From assembly GCA_030533445.1 (NCBI GenBank), contig CM060081.1, positions 20,567,611 to 20,631,610 of the forward strand: a DNA stretch of 64,000 nt. Direction: 5' to 3'. Made by a program: the position numbers and the translations under genes. This DNA comes from Cyprinodon diabolis (taxonomy: Eukaryota > Chordata > Actinopteri > Cyprinodontiformes > Cyprinodontidae). The notes under the pieces were generated by a model. The model saw only the letters and a program-made list of their open reading frames with translations. It was not told the DNA's origin and did not search any database. The stretch's first letter is position 1. Each line of letters starts with the position of its first letter. This document shows, piece by piece, positions 24,571 through 35,690 of the stretch.

Positions 24571-25710
24571 TGTGGCTCCTTGGATGACAATGGCTAAGCA
24601 CCAATGAGATCTGTGTCAGGTTGTTTTGTGAGGAACTTATTGTATTATCTGTCTCATTACTATTCTGCCCTTGCAATACAAAGCTTTGTACAACTAGACA
24701 GATAGTTATCAGCAATGAAGATTCCAGACATTTTGTTGATGACTGAAGTGTTATTTTGTTCTCTTGTCTTCCTCAGTTTTATTTCTTTCTCTCCATCATG
24801 TTTGTAAGAAGAGGTCAAAGGTCTAACCATGTTCTGTATAAAACAGACTGTTATGGGCTTTCTGTTCAGATCAGTCCGTCCCTTAAATAGGTCTGTCTAC
24901 GAACTGCTACTCAACATTGAAAGATAGAACAAACTGTGCTGCTGAACATAAAGGTGTATATCACACAGAAACTATAATGATGAGCGATTACTTCCAAAGA
25001 TTGTTGCCTTTTAGATTAATTTAGTTTATTTTGGTTCTCTGCCACTTTAAGAGACTGAGAATATACTCTGGTGAGGACGGAAGTATGCAAAAATCAAAGC
25101 TGCACTGTTTTATACCATAGCTGTAAGCAAGAAAACAGTGTCAGAAAACTGTATTTATAAGCTATGTTGTGCCTTGCAAGGTTGGGTTGTGGCTCCTAGT
25201 AGGACCTGTTTAAGGGGCGGACCGATCTAAAGAAGCTCTGATGTTGATAGCAGCAGCTCTGATATTGGTAACAGAAGCTTCCAGATGATGCTGCTGTGGT
25301 GTTTTTAATTTCTCACAGAAATTGGCCTGAGGGGTGTTCACAACATACACTCAAACTATTACCTTGCTGATGAATGACTGCAGCACAATGACTTAATGAT
25401 GAATAAACAGGAAGTGGTATATATCCCTAATGATGACCCTGATGGCCATCGATAAAAACGCCTGATAAGCATAGACTTCCTGAGCACTGCTCAGTAATGA
25501 GACTCAAGTTGCAGAGGATGACAGCTCTGTTCTATATCACATGTTACTCCAGTACTTATGGGTGGCTGCAAAGAGAACAGTGTGTGTTGGTGTGTGTATG
25601 CATGTATGTGTGACTGAATAGTAATCCAAGTGAAAACATTTTTTTCTATTCTACTGCCAAAAGGAGCTTCAGTTGTTGTAAAGTGAAGGCCTCCTTTGTC
25701 CTTGTCAGGT
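24571..25710. other. Unclassified sequence upstream of the BEL remnant
   Basis: No supported gene. It may contain the decayed 5' LTR of the BEL/Pao copy (TGTTATGGG near 24850), but I could not pair it with a second LTR. Confidence 0.35.
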
Positions 25711-25715
25711 ACTTT

Positions 25716-26227
25716 TGTAACGATCTTGGTTCTGTTGTTTTTCTTTAAGTTTTCTGTTTCAAGTTTAGTCAGGTTTTTCATTGTTTTCTAGCTTTTTTGG
25801 TGTGTCTGGATTCATTTAAGTTGCTTAGGTTTTTCTGTCTGTCCTCTGCTGCCTCCTTGTGTTCTTTTTTCCTTGGCTTCCTCGTCAGCTCTAATCACAC
25901 CTGTTCCCTATCAGCTCATTAGCTCTACCTTTGTTCAGTCAACCATAAATACACTCCCTCTGCAGTCCCTCTTTGCTGGTTCCTCATCTTCCTCGTCCTC
26001 ACCCTGGCTCCTTGTTGGTTTTTCCCTGATGTCTCCATGGTTCTGGTTAGTGTTTGATTTTTATGTTGGATTTTTGGATTCCTGTTTTTGTTTAACATTT
26101 TTTAAGTTGGATTTTTGGATACCTGTTTTTGTTGCCTGATCTTGCATTAAACCCTCCAAGAACTCACCTCTGCCTCTCAGCTTCTGCTTTTGGGTCCAAT
26201 TAAAAACCGTTAAACCAAATCCTGAAA
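25716..26227 (+). mobile_element. Ty3/gypsy-like LTR (LTR-A), 512 bp, with target duplication
   Basis: Starts TGTAACGATC and ends CCTGAAA; the matching LTR-C ends CCTGACA, so the terminal CA is mutated here. ACTTT flanks it at 25711-25715 and 26228-26232. The sequence downstream (ACTTTGCAAGGGGTTAAG...) is the same host flank that follows LTR-C at 31955. LTR-A therefore behaves as a solo LTR at the original insertion site, next to a rearranged duplicate of the element. Confidence 0.88.
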
Positions 26228-26232
26228 ACTTT

Positions 26233-26914
26233 GCAAGGGGTTAAGATTAGAGCTAAGGTGTGACTTCAGAATTGGTTTAGAGTAAGGGTGAGGTATGCAC
26301 TAGTGGTTAGGTTTAAGGTTATTCTAAGGGTTAGGGGAAAGGCAGGGTGGAAAATAACTGAAAATCAAAAGAAGTTAATTAGAGTCAACACATGCCTTAA
26401 CACGACAGACAAGAATGGATTGTGTGTAGGTGTGTGTTGTAACTTTTAAAGACATGTTTTGAAAGCTCACTGTAGGTAATCTCATTCACAACTTGCTTTC
26501 AAACAAGATGTTAGTGTTTGGAGAGACTGCAATAAGGAAGTTTCTAGGAGTTATCTTGTTCACTCTTTGAAAACAAAAAAATTATTGAACTGAATCCATT
26601 TATGCAGTTTTTGAGAAGAAAATTACTAAATGATTATGAGTGTGATCTAATGCATTAGAAGCTATTTCTGATATAATTTCTGTTATAAATCCATGTACCT
26701 GTCAAATACATCACTTTTATGTATATAACAGACCAAATTTACTGTTTAGAAATAATACTATGAGACTACACAAAATACTGCATTATCCTCCAAATGATCT
26801 AAACTAAATTCCCACTGCATGGCAACAAATCATTGGAACTACATAGTCCATCAGACTATCATCACTTTTTGTTTTCCCATGCAGTATACCCAGCCATCTA
26901 ACTCATGCAAAAGA
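26233..26914. repeat. Host flank copy Y1 (duplicated at 31960-32358)
   Basis: Directly follows the ACTTT duplication of LTR-A and aligns with 31960-32358. Y1 has about 285 bp (26476-26760) that are missing from Y2. The last 89 bp (26826-26914) occur a third time at 29108-29196. This shows that host DNA was copied together with the retroelement. Confidence 0.85.
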
Positions 26915-26978
26915 TTTTTATGTTGGATTTTTGGATTCCTGTTTTTGTTTAACATTTTTTAAGTTGGATTTTTGGATA

Positions 26979-28640
26979 CGGGGCAGTCTGACGCCTCCTC
27001 TCCCTCTACGGCGGGTCAGCCTGACGTCTCCTCTCCCTCTCCGGCGGGTCAGCCTGACGCATCCATTCCCTCTCCAGCGGGTCAGCCTGACTCCTTTTTC
27101 AGTCCCTCTCTTAACCTGGTTGGTTTCCCCTATGGTTTTAGTCGTCACCTCCATGACAAATAGCTAGCTTCTCGGGTTGGTAGGTTTAGACCAGCTTCCA
27201 TAACTACACCCCTCACAGTCAGAGCTCCCCATATACCAGAGTCAGATCTCTGGGGCTTCTTTTATGGGGAGAGGGAAGATCTTTTCCCTTTTCTGCCACC
27301 TCCATCAGCTCTTAGCAGTCCAGTTTCGGTAGCTCCAGAACCAGTTAGCTTAGCACCAGAGGCCGTTAGCAGGCTAGTTAGCCTAGCACCAGAGGCTGTT
27401 AGCAGGCTAGTTAGCCTAGCACCAGAGGCCGTTAGTAGGCTAGTTAGCCTAGCTCCCGAGACCCCCGAGCCTGCTCTGTGCCGTCCAGAGACCTCCAAGC
27501 CTGCTCTGTGCCGTCCAGAGACCCCCGAGCCTGCTCTGTGCCGTCCAGAGACCCCTGAGCACACTTTCAAAGAGGCTTCAGAGTTCGGGGTTTGTGGGAG
27601 TACGCCACCAAGAGCCCCTCTGCGGGCGCTCCAAGCCTCCAAGAGCCCTCTGCGGGCGCTCCAAGCCTCCAAGAGCCCTCTGCGGGCGCTCCAAGCCTCC
27701 AAGAGCCCTCTGGGGGCGCTCCAAGCCTCCAAGAGCCCTCTGCGGGCGCTCCAAGCCCCCTCGGAGGCTGTACCTGAGCCGCAGTCGGCGGCCCCCTCGG
27801 AGGCTGTACCTGAGCCGCAGTTGGCGGCCCCCTCGGAGGCTGTACCTGAGCCGCAGTCGGCGGCCCCCTCGGAGGCTGTTCCTGAGCCGCAGTCGACGGC
27901 CACCTCGGAGGCTGTACCGGAGCCGCAGTCGGCGGGCTCCCCTGTTCCTGATCCGGAGCCGCAGTCGGCGGGCTGCCCTGTTCCTGATCCGGAGCCACAG
28001 TCGGCGGGCTCCTCTGTTCCTGATGCGGAGTCGCAGTCGGCGGGCTCCTCTGTTCCTGATGCGGAGCCGCAGTGGGCGGGCTCCTCTGTTCCTGATGCGG
28101 AGCCGCAGTCGGCAGGCTCCTCTGTTCCTGATCCGGAGCTGCTGAAGCGGAGGCGGTGTCCTCCTCGTTGCTTCCTGCTGAGGCGGAGGCGGCATCCTCC
28201 TCGGTGCTTCCTGCTGAGGCGGAGGCGGCGTCCTCCTCGGTGCTTCCTGCTGAAGCGGAGGCGGCGTCCTTCTCCTAGGTTCCTGCAGCATTGGAGACGC
28301 CGGCCTCCCGAGCGTCTGCCTCGCCTCCGGCACCACGGCCGGCCCCCAGAGCGCCTGCCTCGCCTCCGGCCCCACGGCCGGCCCCCAGAGCGCTCGCCTC
28401 CAGCCCCACGGCCGGCCTCCAGAGCGCCTGCCTCGCCTCCGGCCCCACGGCCGGCCCCCAGAGCGCCTGCCTCGCCTCCGGCCCCACGGCCGGCCTCCAG
28501 AGCGCCTGCCTCGTCTCCGGCCCCACGGCCGGCCTCCAGAGCGTCTGCCTCGCTGCCGGCCCCGCGGCCGGCCACCTGAGACTCTGCCACGCCGCCGGCC
28601 CCGCGGCCGCCCTCCAGAGACTCTGCCTCGCCTCCGGCCC
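26979..28640 (+). pseudogene. Proline-rich tandem-repeat ORF of gypsy-like element, unit 1, interrupted
   Basis: Same reading frame as the intact ORF in unit 2, but a TAG at about 27161-27163 replaces the CAG found there, right after the HLHDK codons. Later codons remain open: an AP-rich, PSEAVPEPQSAA-type 12-residue repeat block, then PDPEPQSAG repeats, then GC-rich 39-bp repeats (about 28300-28560). There are no gag, protease, RT or integrase motifs. The region is very GC-rich, so both strands are open over hundreds of codons; only the plus frame keeps its repeat register between the two units and with the 46-kb element. Confidence 0.55.
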
Positions 28641-28826
28641 CGCGGCCGGCCTTTCAGAGACTTTCGGTTGTCATCGCCCACTTTGGATGGGTTGCGTTTT
28701 GTTTCTTGGACTGTTTTTGGCTTCTTGCCCTCCTTCCTGGTTCAACCTCCACCCACCCTGGGTGGGTTGTTTTTTGTTTTTGGACATTAAAGGGGCGTCT
28801 GGAATCCGCCCTTAAGTGGGGGGCTC

Positions 28827-29107
28827 TGTAACGATCTTGGTTCTGTTGTTTTTCTTTAAGTTTTCTGTTTCAAGTTTAGCCAGGTTTTTCATTGTTTTCT
28901 AGCTTTTTTGGTGTGTCTGGATTCATTTAAGTTGCTTAGGTTTTTCTGTCTGTCCTCTGCTGCCTCCTTGTGTTCTTTTTCCCTTGGCTTCCTCGTCAGC
29001 TCTAATCACACCTGTTCCCTATCAGCTCATTAGCTCTACCTTTGTTCAGTCAGCCATAAATACACTCCCTCTACAGTCCCTCTTTGCTGGTTCCTCGTCT
29101 TACCTTT
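28827..29107 (+). mobile_element. Truncated LTR-B (first 281 bp)
   Basis: Begins TGTAACGATC directly after the GGGGGGCTC purine tract and matches the first 281 bp of LTR-C. It stops at CTTACCTTT, where host-flank sequence (CAAATCATTGG) takes over. This breakpoint is the joint of the tandem duplication. Confidence 0.88.
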
Positions 29108-31717
29108 CAAATCATTGGAACTACATAGTCCATCAGACTATCATCACTTTTTGTTTTCCCATGCAGTATACCCAGCCATCTAACTCATGCAAAAGATTTT
29201 TATGTTGGATTTTTGGATTCCTGTTTTTGTTTAACATTTTTTAAGTTGGATTTTTGGATACGGGTCAGCCTGACGCCTCCTCTCCCTCTACGGCGGGTCA
29301 GCCTGACGTCTCCTCTCCCTCTCCGGCGGGTCAGCCTGACGCATCCATTCCCTCTCCAGCGGGTCAGCCTGACTCCTTTTTCAGTCCCTCTCTTAACCTG
29401 GTTGGTTTCCCCTATGGTTTTAGTCGTCACCTCCATGACAAACAGCTAGCTTCTCGGGTTGGTAGGTTTAGACCAGCTTCCATAACTACACCCCTCACAG
29501 TCAGAGCTCCCCATATACCAGAGTCAGATCTCTGGGGCTGCTTTTATGGGGAGAGGGAAGATCTTTTCCCTTTTCTGCCACCTCCATCAGCTCTTAGCAG
29601 TCCAGTTTCGGTAGCTCCAGAACCAGTTAGCCTAGCACCAGAGGCCGTTAGCAGGCTAGTTAGCCTAGCACCAGAGGCTGTTAGCAGGCTAGTTAGCCTA
29701 GCACCAGAGGCCGTTAGCAGGCTAGTTAGCCTAGCTCCCGAGACCCCCGAGCCTGCTCTGTGCCGTCCAGAGACCTCCAAGCCTGCTCTGTGCCGTCCAG
29801 AGACCCCCGAGCCTGCTCTGTGCCGTCCAGAGACCCCTGAGCACACTTTCAAAGAGGCTTCAGAGTTCGGGGTTTGTGGGAGTACGCCACCAAGAGCCCC
29901 TCTGCGGGCGCTCCAAGCCTCCAAGAGCCCTCTGTGGGCGCTCCAAGCCTCCAAGAGCCCTCTGGGGGCGCTCCAAGCCTCCAAGAGCCCTCTGCGGGCG
30001 CTCCAAGCCCCCTCGGAGGCTGTACCTGAGCCGCAGTCGGCGGCCCCCTCGGAGGCTGTACCTGAGCCGCAGTCGGCGGCCCCCTCGGAGGCTGTACCTG
30101 AGCCGCAGTCGGCGGCCCCCTCGGAGGCTGTTCCTGAGCCGCAGTCGACGGCCCCCTCGGAGGCTGTACCGGAGCCGCAGTCGGCGGGCTCCCCTGTTCC
30201 TGATCCGGAGCCGCAGTCGGCGGGCTGCCCTGTTCCTGATCCGGAGCCGCAGTGGGATGGCTCCTCTGTTCCTGTCCCTGAACCGCAGTCGGCGGTCTCA
30301 TCAGTTCCTGTTTCTGAACCGCGGTCGGCGGTCTCATCAGTTCCTGTTCCTGAGCCGCGGTCGGCGGTCTCATCAGTTCCTGTTCCTGAACCGCAGTCGG
30401 CGGTTACCTCTGAGACTGTACCTGAGCCGCAGTCGGTGGTCACCTCTGGGTCTGCTCCTTTGCCGCAGTGGGCGGCCCCTACGGAGGCTGTACCTGGGCC
30501 GCACTGGGCGGAGCCACCTGAGTCTGTTCCTGATGCGGAACCGCAGTCGGCGGGCTCCTCTGTTCCTGATGCGGAGCCGCAGTCGGTGGGCTCCTCTGTT
30601 CCTGATGCGGAGCCGCAGTGGGCGGGCTCCTCTGTTCCTGATGCGGAGCCGCAGTCGGCGGGCTCCTCTGTTCCTGATCCGGAGCTGCTGAAGCGGAGGC
30701 GGTGTCCTCCTCGTTGCTTCCTGCTGAAGCGGAGGCGGCGTCCTCCTCGTTGCTTCCTGCTGAGGCAGGGGGCGTCCTCCTCGTTGCTTCCTGCTGAGGC
30801 GGTGGCGGCATCCTACTCGGTGCTTCCTGCTGAGGCGGAGGCAGCGTCCTCCTCGGTGCTTCCTGCTGAAGCGGAGGCGGCGTCCTCCTCCTAGGTTCCT
30901 GCAGCATTGGAGACGCCGGCCTCCCGAGCGTCTGCCTCGCCTCCGGCACCACGGCCGGCCCCCAGAGCGCCTGCCTCGCCTCCGGCCCCACGGCCGGCCC
31001 CCAGAGCGCTCGCCTCCAGCCCCAAGGCCGGCCTCCAGAGCGCCTGCCTCGCCTCCGGCCCCACGGCCGGCCCCCAGAGCGCCTGCCTCGCCTCCGGCCC
31101 CACGGCCGGCCTCCAGAGCGCCTGCCTCGTCTCCGGCCCCACGGCCGGCCTCCAGAGCGTCTCCCTCGCTGCCGGCCCCACGGCCGGCCACCTGAGACTC
31201 TGCCACACCGCCGGCCCCGCGGCCGCCCTCTAGAGAGTCTGCCTCGCCTCCGGCCCCGCGGCCGGCCTTTCAGAGACTTTCGGTTGTCATCGCCCACTTT
31301 GGATGGGTTGCGTTTTGTTTCTTGGACTGTTTTTGGCTTCTTGCCCTCCTTCCTGGTTCAACCTCCACCCACCCTGGGTGGGTTGTTTTTTGTTTTTGGA
31401 CATTAAAGGGGCGTCTGGAATCCGCCCTTAAGTGGGGGGCTCTGTAACGATCTTGGTTCTGTTGTTTTTCTTTAAGTTTTCTGTTTCAAGTTTAGCCAGG
31501 TTTTTCATTGTTTTCTAGCTTTTTTGGTGTGTCTGGATTCATTTAAGTTGCTTAGGTTTTTCTGTCTGTCCTCTGCTGCCTCCTTGTGTTCTTTTTCCCT
31601 TGGCTTCCTCGTCAGCTCTAATCACACCTGTTCCCTATCAGCTCATTAGCTCTACCTTTGTTCAGTCAGCCATAAATACACTCCCTCTGCAGTCCCTCTT
31701 TGCTGGTTCCTCGTCTT
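29108..31717 (+). repeat. Tandem unit 2
   Basis: Head-to-tail copy of 26826-29107, longer because its repeat arrays are expanded (extra PVPEPRSAVSS-type units near 30250-30540). It continues without a break into the rest of LTR-C at 31718. Confidence 0.85.
29254..30894 (+). CDS. Proline/alanine/glutamate-rich tandem-repeat ORF of a pol-less gypsy-like element (546 aa)
   Basis: An open frame of 546 codons from the ATG at 29254 to TAG at 30892-30894. Layout: GQPDASSPS-type ~13-residue repeats (residues ~4-40); a short non-repetitive part with TVRAPHIPESDLWGCFYGER (~82-101), which has a counterpart after gag in the 46-47 kb element; SLAPEAVSRLV repeats; ETPEPALCRP repeats; ALQASKSPL repeats; then long arrays of 12-residue PSEAVPEPQSAA and PVPDPEPQSAGS units. 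No catalytic domain, signal peptide or membrane segment is visible. It ends before a purine tract and LTR. Function unknown. The proline-rich arrays could be a Gag-like disordered region or a product of repeat slippage. The true start codon may be elsewhere. Confidence 0.55.
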   Translation: MDTGQPDASSPSTAGQPDVSSPSPAGQPDASIPSPAGQPDSFFSPSLNLVGFPYGFSRHLHDKQLASRVGRFRPASITTPLTVRAPHIPESDLWGCFYGEREDLFPFLPPPSALSSPVSVAPEPVSLAPEAVSRLVSLAPEAVSRLVSLAPEAVSRLVSLAPETPEPALCRPETSKPALCRPETPEPALCRPETPEHTFKEASEFGVCGSTPPRAPLRALQASKSPLWALQASKSPLGALQASKSPLRALQAPSEAVPEPQSAAPSEAVPEPQSAAPSEAVPEPQSAAPSEAVPEPQSTAPSEAVPEPQSAGSPVPDPEPQSAGCPVPDPEPQWDGSSVPVPEPQSAVSSVPVSEPRSAVSSVPVPEPRSAVSSVPVPEPQSAVTSETVPEPQSVVTSGSAPLPQWAAPTEAVPGPHWAEPPESVPDAEPQSAGSSVPDAEPQSVGSSVPDAEPQWAGSSVPDAEPQSAGSSVPDPELLKRRRCPPRCFLLKRRRRPPRCFLLRQGASSSLLPAEAVAASYSVLPAEAEAASSSVLPAEAEAASSS

Positions 31718-31954
31718 ACCTTTCCTCACCCTGGCTCCTTGTTGGTTTTTCCCTGATGTCTCCATGGTTCTGGTTAGTGTTTGATTTTTATGTTGGATTT
31801 TTGGATTCCTGTTTTTGTTTAACATTTTTTAAGTTGGATTTTTGGATACCTGTTTTTGTTGCCTGATCTTGCATTAAACCCTCCAAGAACTCACCTCTGC
31901 CTCTCAGCTTCTGCTTTTGGGTCCAATTAAAAACCGTTAAACCAAATCCTGACA
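31443..31954 (+). mobile_element. Ty3/gypsy-like LTR (LTR-C), 512 bp, 3' LTR
   Basis: Preceded by AAGTGGGGGGCTC, a polypurine tract of the kind that primes plus-strand synthesis. Starts TGTAACGATC, ends CCTGACA and is followed by ACTTT (31955-31959), the same 5 bases that flank LTR-A. It is the same length as LTR-A and differs at few positions, implying a fairly recent insertion. Confidence 0.9.
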
Positions 31955-31959
31955 ACTTT

Positions 31960-32358
31960 GCAAGGGGTTAAGATTAGAGCTGAGGTGTGTCTTCAGAATT
32001 GGTTTAGAGTAAGGGTGAGGCATGCACTAGTGGTTAGGTTTAAGGTTATTCTAAGGGTTAGGGGAAAGGCAGGGTTGAAAATAACTGAAAATCAAAAGAA
32101 GTTAATTAGAGTCAACACATACCTTAACACGACAGACAAGAATGGATTGTGTGTAGGTGTGTGTTGTAACTTTTAAAGACATGTTTTGAAAGCTCACTGT
32201 AGACTGAGACTACACAAAATACTTAATTATCCTCCAAATGATCTAAACTAAATTCCCACTGCATGGCAACAAATCATTGGAACTACATAGTCCATCAGAC
32301 TATCATCACTTTTTGTTTTCCCATGCAGTATACCCAGCCATCTAACTCATGCAAAAGA
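31960..32358. repeat. Host flank copy Y2
   Basis: Matches Y1 (26233-26914) except for the missing 285-bp block (joint near 32202). It ends at GCAAAAGA, after which unique sequence (CCATACATTG...) begins; in Y1 the same point continues into LTR sequence. Y2 is therefore the original right flank. Confidence 0.82.
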
Positions 32359-33417
32359 CCATACATTGTATTCTGCAACAGACATGGGTGAGACTAAGCA
32401 CCCTCATCGGGCTGTGGCTTTGCAATCCCAAATTCATCAAACTGTGATGTGATGTGTAAATTCTGAAAATTCTTTTGTTGAAAAAGTATCAATTTCTTTA
32501 GTTATTTAGTTTATATGTTGAGCCAGGCCACAGAATCCAGGGTCCCATGTGCATCAAATGGCCAGTTCACCTCTGTTTCTTCATTGCATTACCTTTAATA
32601 GAAACAGTGCACTGCATACCAGAAACATTCTGGTATAACTGTAGTAACTAACATACTGTGACCCAATCATCTACTCATTTTAATTTAATTATTGGTAAAC
32701 TATCCAAAAACCTCTTAATTTTTAACATTTCTTCCATCTCTAAACATCTTCATAAGTTAAAAATCTTCATAAGAACAGCAAGGGGAGGCTCCAACACCCA
32801 ATGAGGTAAAATAATTTGTAGTGCTAAGTATGACAAAGGAAATCAATATGTAGAATAAAATGAAACTAGAATATGAAAATTATTTATTGTCAGTCAGTAG
32901 GGAAATTCAATGTTTGAACAGCAAAATCAAAAAGTTAAAAGCAAGCAAAATGGTCCACACACTATTGAAATACAGTAAATGTCAATAATGAAGTTCTAGA
33001 CTGTTTGAGTTGTTATTCCCTTGCTGTTGTTTTAGGTGGATGTTCCCCTGTTATGGTGCAATTATCTCCACCCGAATTCTTCAGGAAATAAGCCCAGTCA
33101 AGGCTTTAATCAGTTTTCAGATTATCTGAAGCTTCATGTGGAAAAAATACAGCCTTTTAAAACTAAGTCAAGCCACATTGATCACAACCATATTTTTGCC
33201 TCTTGCACCCCACTCGGCTTGCCCCTGTCTGTTATTTCTGGTATTTACAGTGTCTGCTGTAAATACCAGTATCAGTATCAGCTGTTGATCAAGTCCCAGT
33301 GCTGTATCTGGAAGTTGTCAGAATGCATTATTATTCAAGTCATTTTGAAAAACATTTTCTTCAAGATGTTGGCTACATATTACGTTTTTTTTCTATTGCC
33401 AGAAGTTCAATGGCAAT
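32359..33417. other. AT-rich sequence, nothing recognised
   Basis: Unique right flank of the gypsy locus. No supported gene. Confidence 0.45.
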
Positions 33418-33485
33418 CCATCCATCCATTCATCCATCCATCCATCCATCCATCCATCCATCCATCCATCCATCCATCCATCCAT
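33418..33485. repeat. (ATCC)n microsatellite, the (GATG)n tail of the adjacent LINE
   Basis: About 16 tetranucleotide units. On the minus strand this is (GGAT)n/(GATG)n, directly at the 3' end of the Rex3-type LINE. (GATG)n tails are a known mark of Rex3. Confidence 0.92.
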
Positions 33486-34495
33486 CTTCCTCCGCTTATC
33501 CAGGGTCGGGTCGCGGGGGCAGCAGCTTAAGAAGGGAGGCCGATACTTCCCTCTCCCCAGCCACTTCTTCTAGCTCCTCAGGAGGAACTCCAAGGCGTTC
33601 CCAGGCCAGCCGAGAAACATAGTCTCTCCAGCGTGTCCTGGGTCTTCCCCGGGGCCTCTCCCCGGTGGGACGTGCCCGGAACACCTCACCAGGGAGGCGT
33701 CCAGGAGGCATCCTAACCAGATGCCCGAGCCACCTCAACTGGCTCCTCTCGATGTGGAGGAGCAGCAGCTCTACTCCGAGTCCCTCCCGGATGACCGAGC
33801 TTCACACCCTATCTCTAAGGGAGAGCCCAGCCACCCTACGGAGGAAACCCATTTCGGCCGCTTGTATCTGCGATCTCGTTCTTTCAGTCACGACCCAGAG
33901 TTCATGACCATAGATGAGGGTAGGAACGTAGATCGACCGGTAAATCGAGAGCTTCGCTTTTTGACTCAGCTCTCTCTTCACCTCGACGGACCGGTACAGC
34001 GCCCGCTTCACGGCAGATGCTGCACCAATCCGCCTGTCGATCTCCCGCTCCCTTCTTCCCTCATTCGTGAACAAGACCCCGAGATACTTAAACTCCTCCA
34101 CTTGGGGCACGACACACCCCCTGACCCTGAGAAGGCACTCTACCCTTTTCCGGCTCAAGACCATGGCCTCAGATTTGGAGGCACTGATCCCCATTCCGGC
34201 CGCTTCACACTCGGCTGCAAACCGATCCAGCGAGAGCTGCAGATCATGACCTGATGAAGCCACTAGGACCACATCATCTGCAAAAAGCAGAGACGCAATC
34301 CTGAGGCCACCAAAACGGATCCCCTTAACACCTTGGCTGTGCCTAGAAATTCTGTCCATGAAGGTAATGAACAGAATCGATGACACAGGGCAGCCCTGGC
34401 GGAGTCCACCTCTCACCGGAAACGAGCCTGACTTACTGCCGGCAATGCGAACCAGACTCTGACACTGGTCATACAAGGACCTGACAGCCAAAACT
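33418..34495 (-). mobile_element. 5'-truncated Rex3/RTE-type LINE
   Basis: Minus-strand reading from 34491 gives the palm-to-C-terminus part of a non-LTR reverse transcriptase: RQGCPVSSILFITFMDRIS, the catalytic LLFADDVVLVASS, KSEAMVLSRKRV, FKYLGVLFTNEG and YRSIYVPTLIYGHELW. After a stop in the same frame (TGA at 33802-33804, probably from an arginine codon) it continues 33738-33496 with MRWLGHLVRMPPGRLP and GRPRTRWRDYVSRLAWERLG. The copy starts abruptly at about 34495, so endonuclease and early RT motifs are missing. The tail is (GATG)n. LINE RT copies its RNA at nicked target DNA; this copy is dead. Family name from remembered motifs and tail: Rex3 likely, RTE-like at least. Confidence 0.82.
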
Positions 34496-35690
34496 TTTTC
34501 TCCCTAGATCAGATGGAATGATTCACACTGCTGAAGTCCAAGTGAAAGAAAGCAAATATATAAACCTCGTAGTCCATCTAATAAAACTGCCAGAAGTCCA
34601 AGATTAAACAATCAACATGATAGCCAACATTTCCGAAGTTTCAAACTATTGTAGAAAGCGTTATATGCTAAGAACGGTGCTCTGGCTGCCCCAGAACAAG
34701 GACAAATGCATAAAGATTAGGATTTCTTATTCTGGGCTATTCTGTCCTCTCTGTTTGATTCGAGAAAAAAAACCAATGGAGCATCGCCCTGCGCTGTGAT
34801 CAGGTGTGTCTTAAGCTGTGTGCATGTTGGAGAGCGGGGCTGTAACAAACCGAAGCGTTTCATTATTCTGGAAGGCTAGCCTGATAAATAATTTGGGCCA
34901 CCAAATATTCTTCTTCCCATTGGAATTTTTATATCTACATCTCTAGCACTCTTTGATGTGCTAAATGAACAAATTTGTAGATGTATTATTCAAATAAGAT
35001 ACATTTGTAGATGTATTTTTAGAAACCCCAGGGTTAATTGATCCACAACTTTTCAATTTACCAAGAGTTTTAGAATGATTTCTGTTTTTGCAATAATTGA
35101 AGAGAAGCCTTATAGTTCTGTTGGTAGGGCAGCTGATTTTGTTTTATTTATTTTATATTAGGCTTTTACAACCAGCATCCACAAGGCTGAAAAAAACCCC
35201 AAATAAAATACAAATGAATGTATTCCCTATTATTTGGTCTTTGGCTATTTAATTTGGTATTGCAACAAAAAAATATAAACAAGGAGCTGTTCTCCATTTA
35301 CTGGCGGTTTTATGTTGCAAAACAACTGATTCACTAATGCAAATTGTACATAAACATTTTTTTATTGGTGTAATTGATTTATGGTTTATGTTGGATTTTA
35401 GATTCTGCGCTGCATAGATGTTGTTGTCGATATACCTTAGTTCAATTACATCGAAGACCATGAGTTACACTAAAATTGAAAGTTGGAAGATGCATCTATT
35501 TGTAATGAGATTTTTTTTCAGTTAGTAAACTCACAGTTTTTAGTTCCTGCTGAAACATCTCAGCATGCTGCTGGTCATTGTCTCTGGTTCTCCAGAGAGT
35601 TATTATGCAAATCTGTTAGGGGGGTTCCCTTAAGAGGAGGGAAACAAGCACTGACATTCTAAAATGAAACAGACACACCACATTTCTTAA
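34496..35690. other. AT-rich sequence between two LINEs, nothing recognised
   Basis: No supported gene or classified repeat. Confidence 0.45.

Larger units (their letters stand above)
26826..29107 (+). repeat. Tandem unit 1 (host flank piece, LTR piece, proline-rich internal region, truncated LTR-B)
   Basis: The 2.28-kb unit consists of 89 bp of host flank, about 65 bp of LTR body, the GC-rich internal region with proline-rich ORF, a purine tract (AAGTGGGGGGCTC) and LTR-B from 28827 cut after 281 bp. The next base (29108) restarts the same host-flank sequence, so units 1 and 2 are head-to-tail duplicates. The identical unusual joint (flank GCAAAAGA to LTR TTTTTATG) at 26914 and 29196 shows the joint existed before the duplication. 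Confidence 0.85.

Noticed and set aside
27262..28681. Long minus-strand frames (442 and 367 codons) over the GC-rich repeats
   Set aside because: They arise because GC-rich tandem repeats lack stop codons on both strands. Their register is not shared with the gag-linked repeats of the other element, while the plus frame is.
27594..28815. Additional plus-strand frames (arginine/serine-rich and alanine-rich) in the same repeats
   Set aside because: Shadow frames of the same minisatellites. No counterpart in the 46-kb element.
30373..31297. Minus-strand frames of 272-277 codons in unit 2
   Set aside because: Same cause: repeat composition. No domain and no independent support.
33418..33485. 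Regular short repeats, considered as a CRISPR-like array
   Set aside because: A simple tetranucleotide with no spacers in a eukaryotic setting. It is the LINE tail.
33665..34254. Plus-strand frames of 80-177 codons
   Set aside because: Antisense to the Rex3-type reverse transcriptase.
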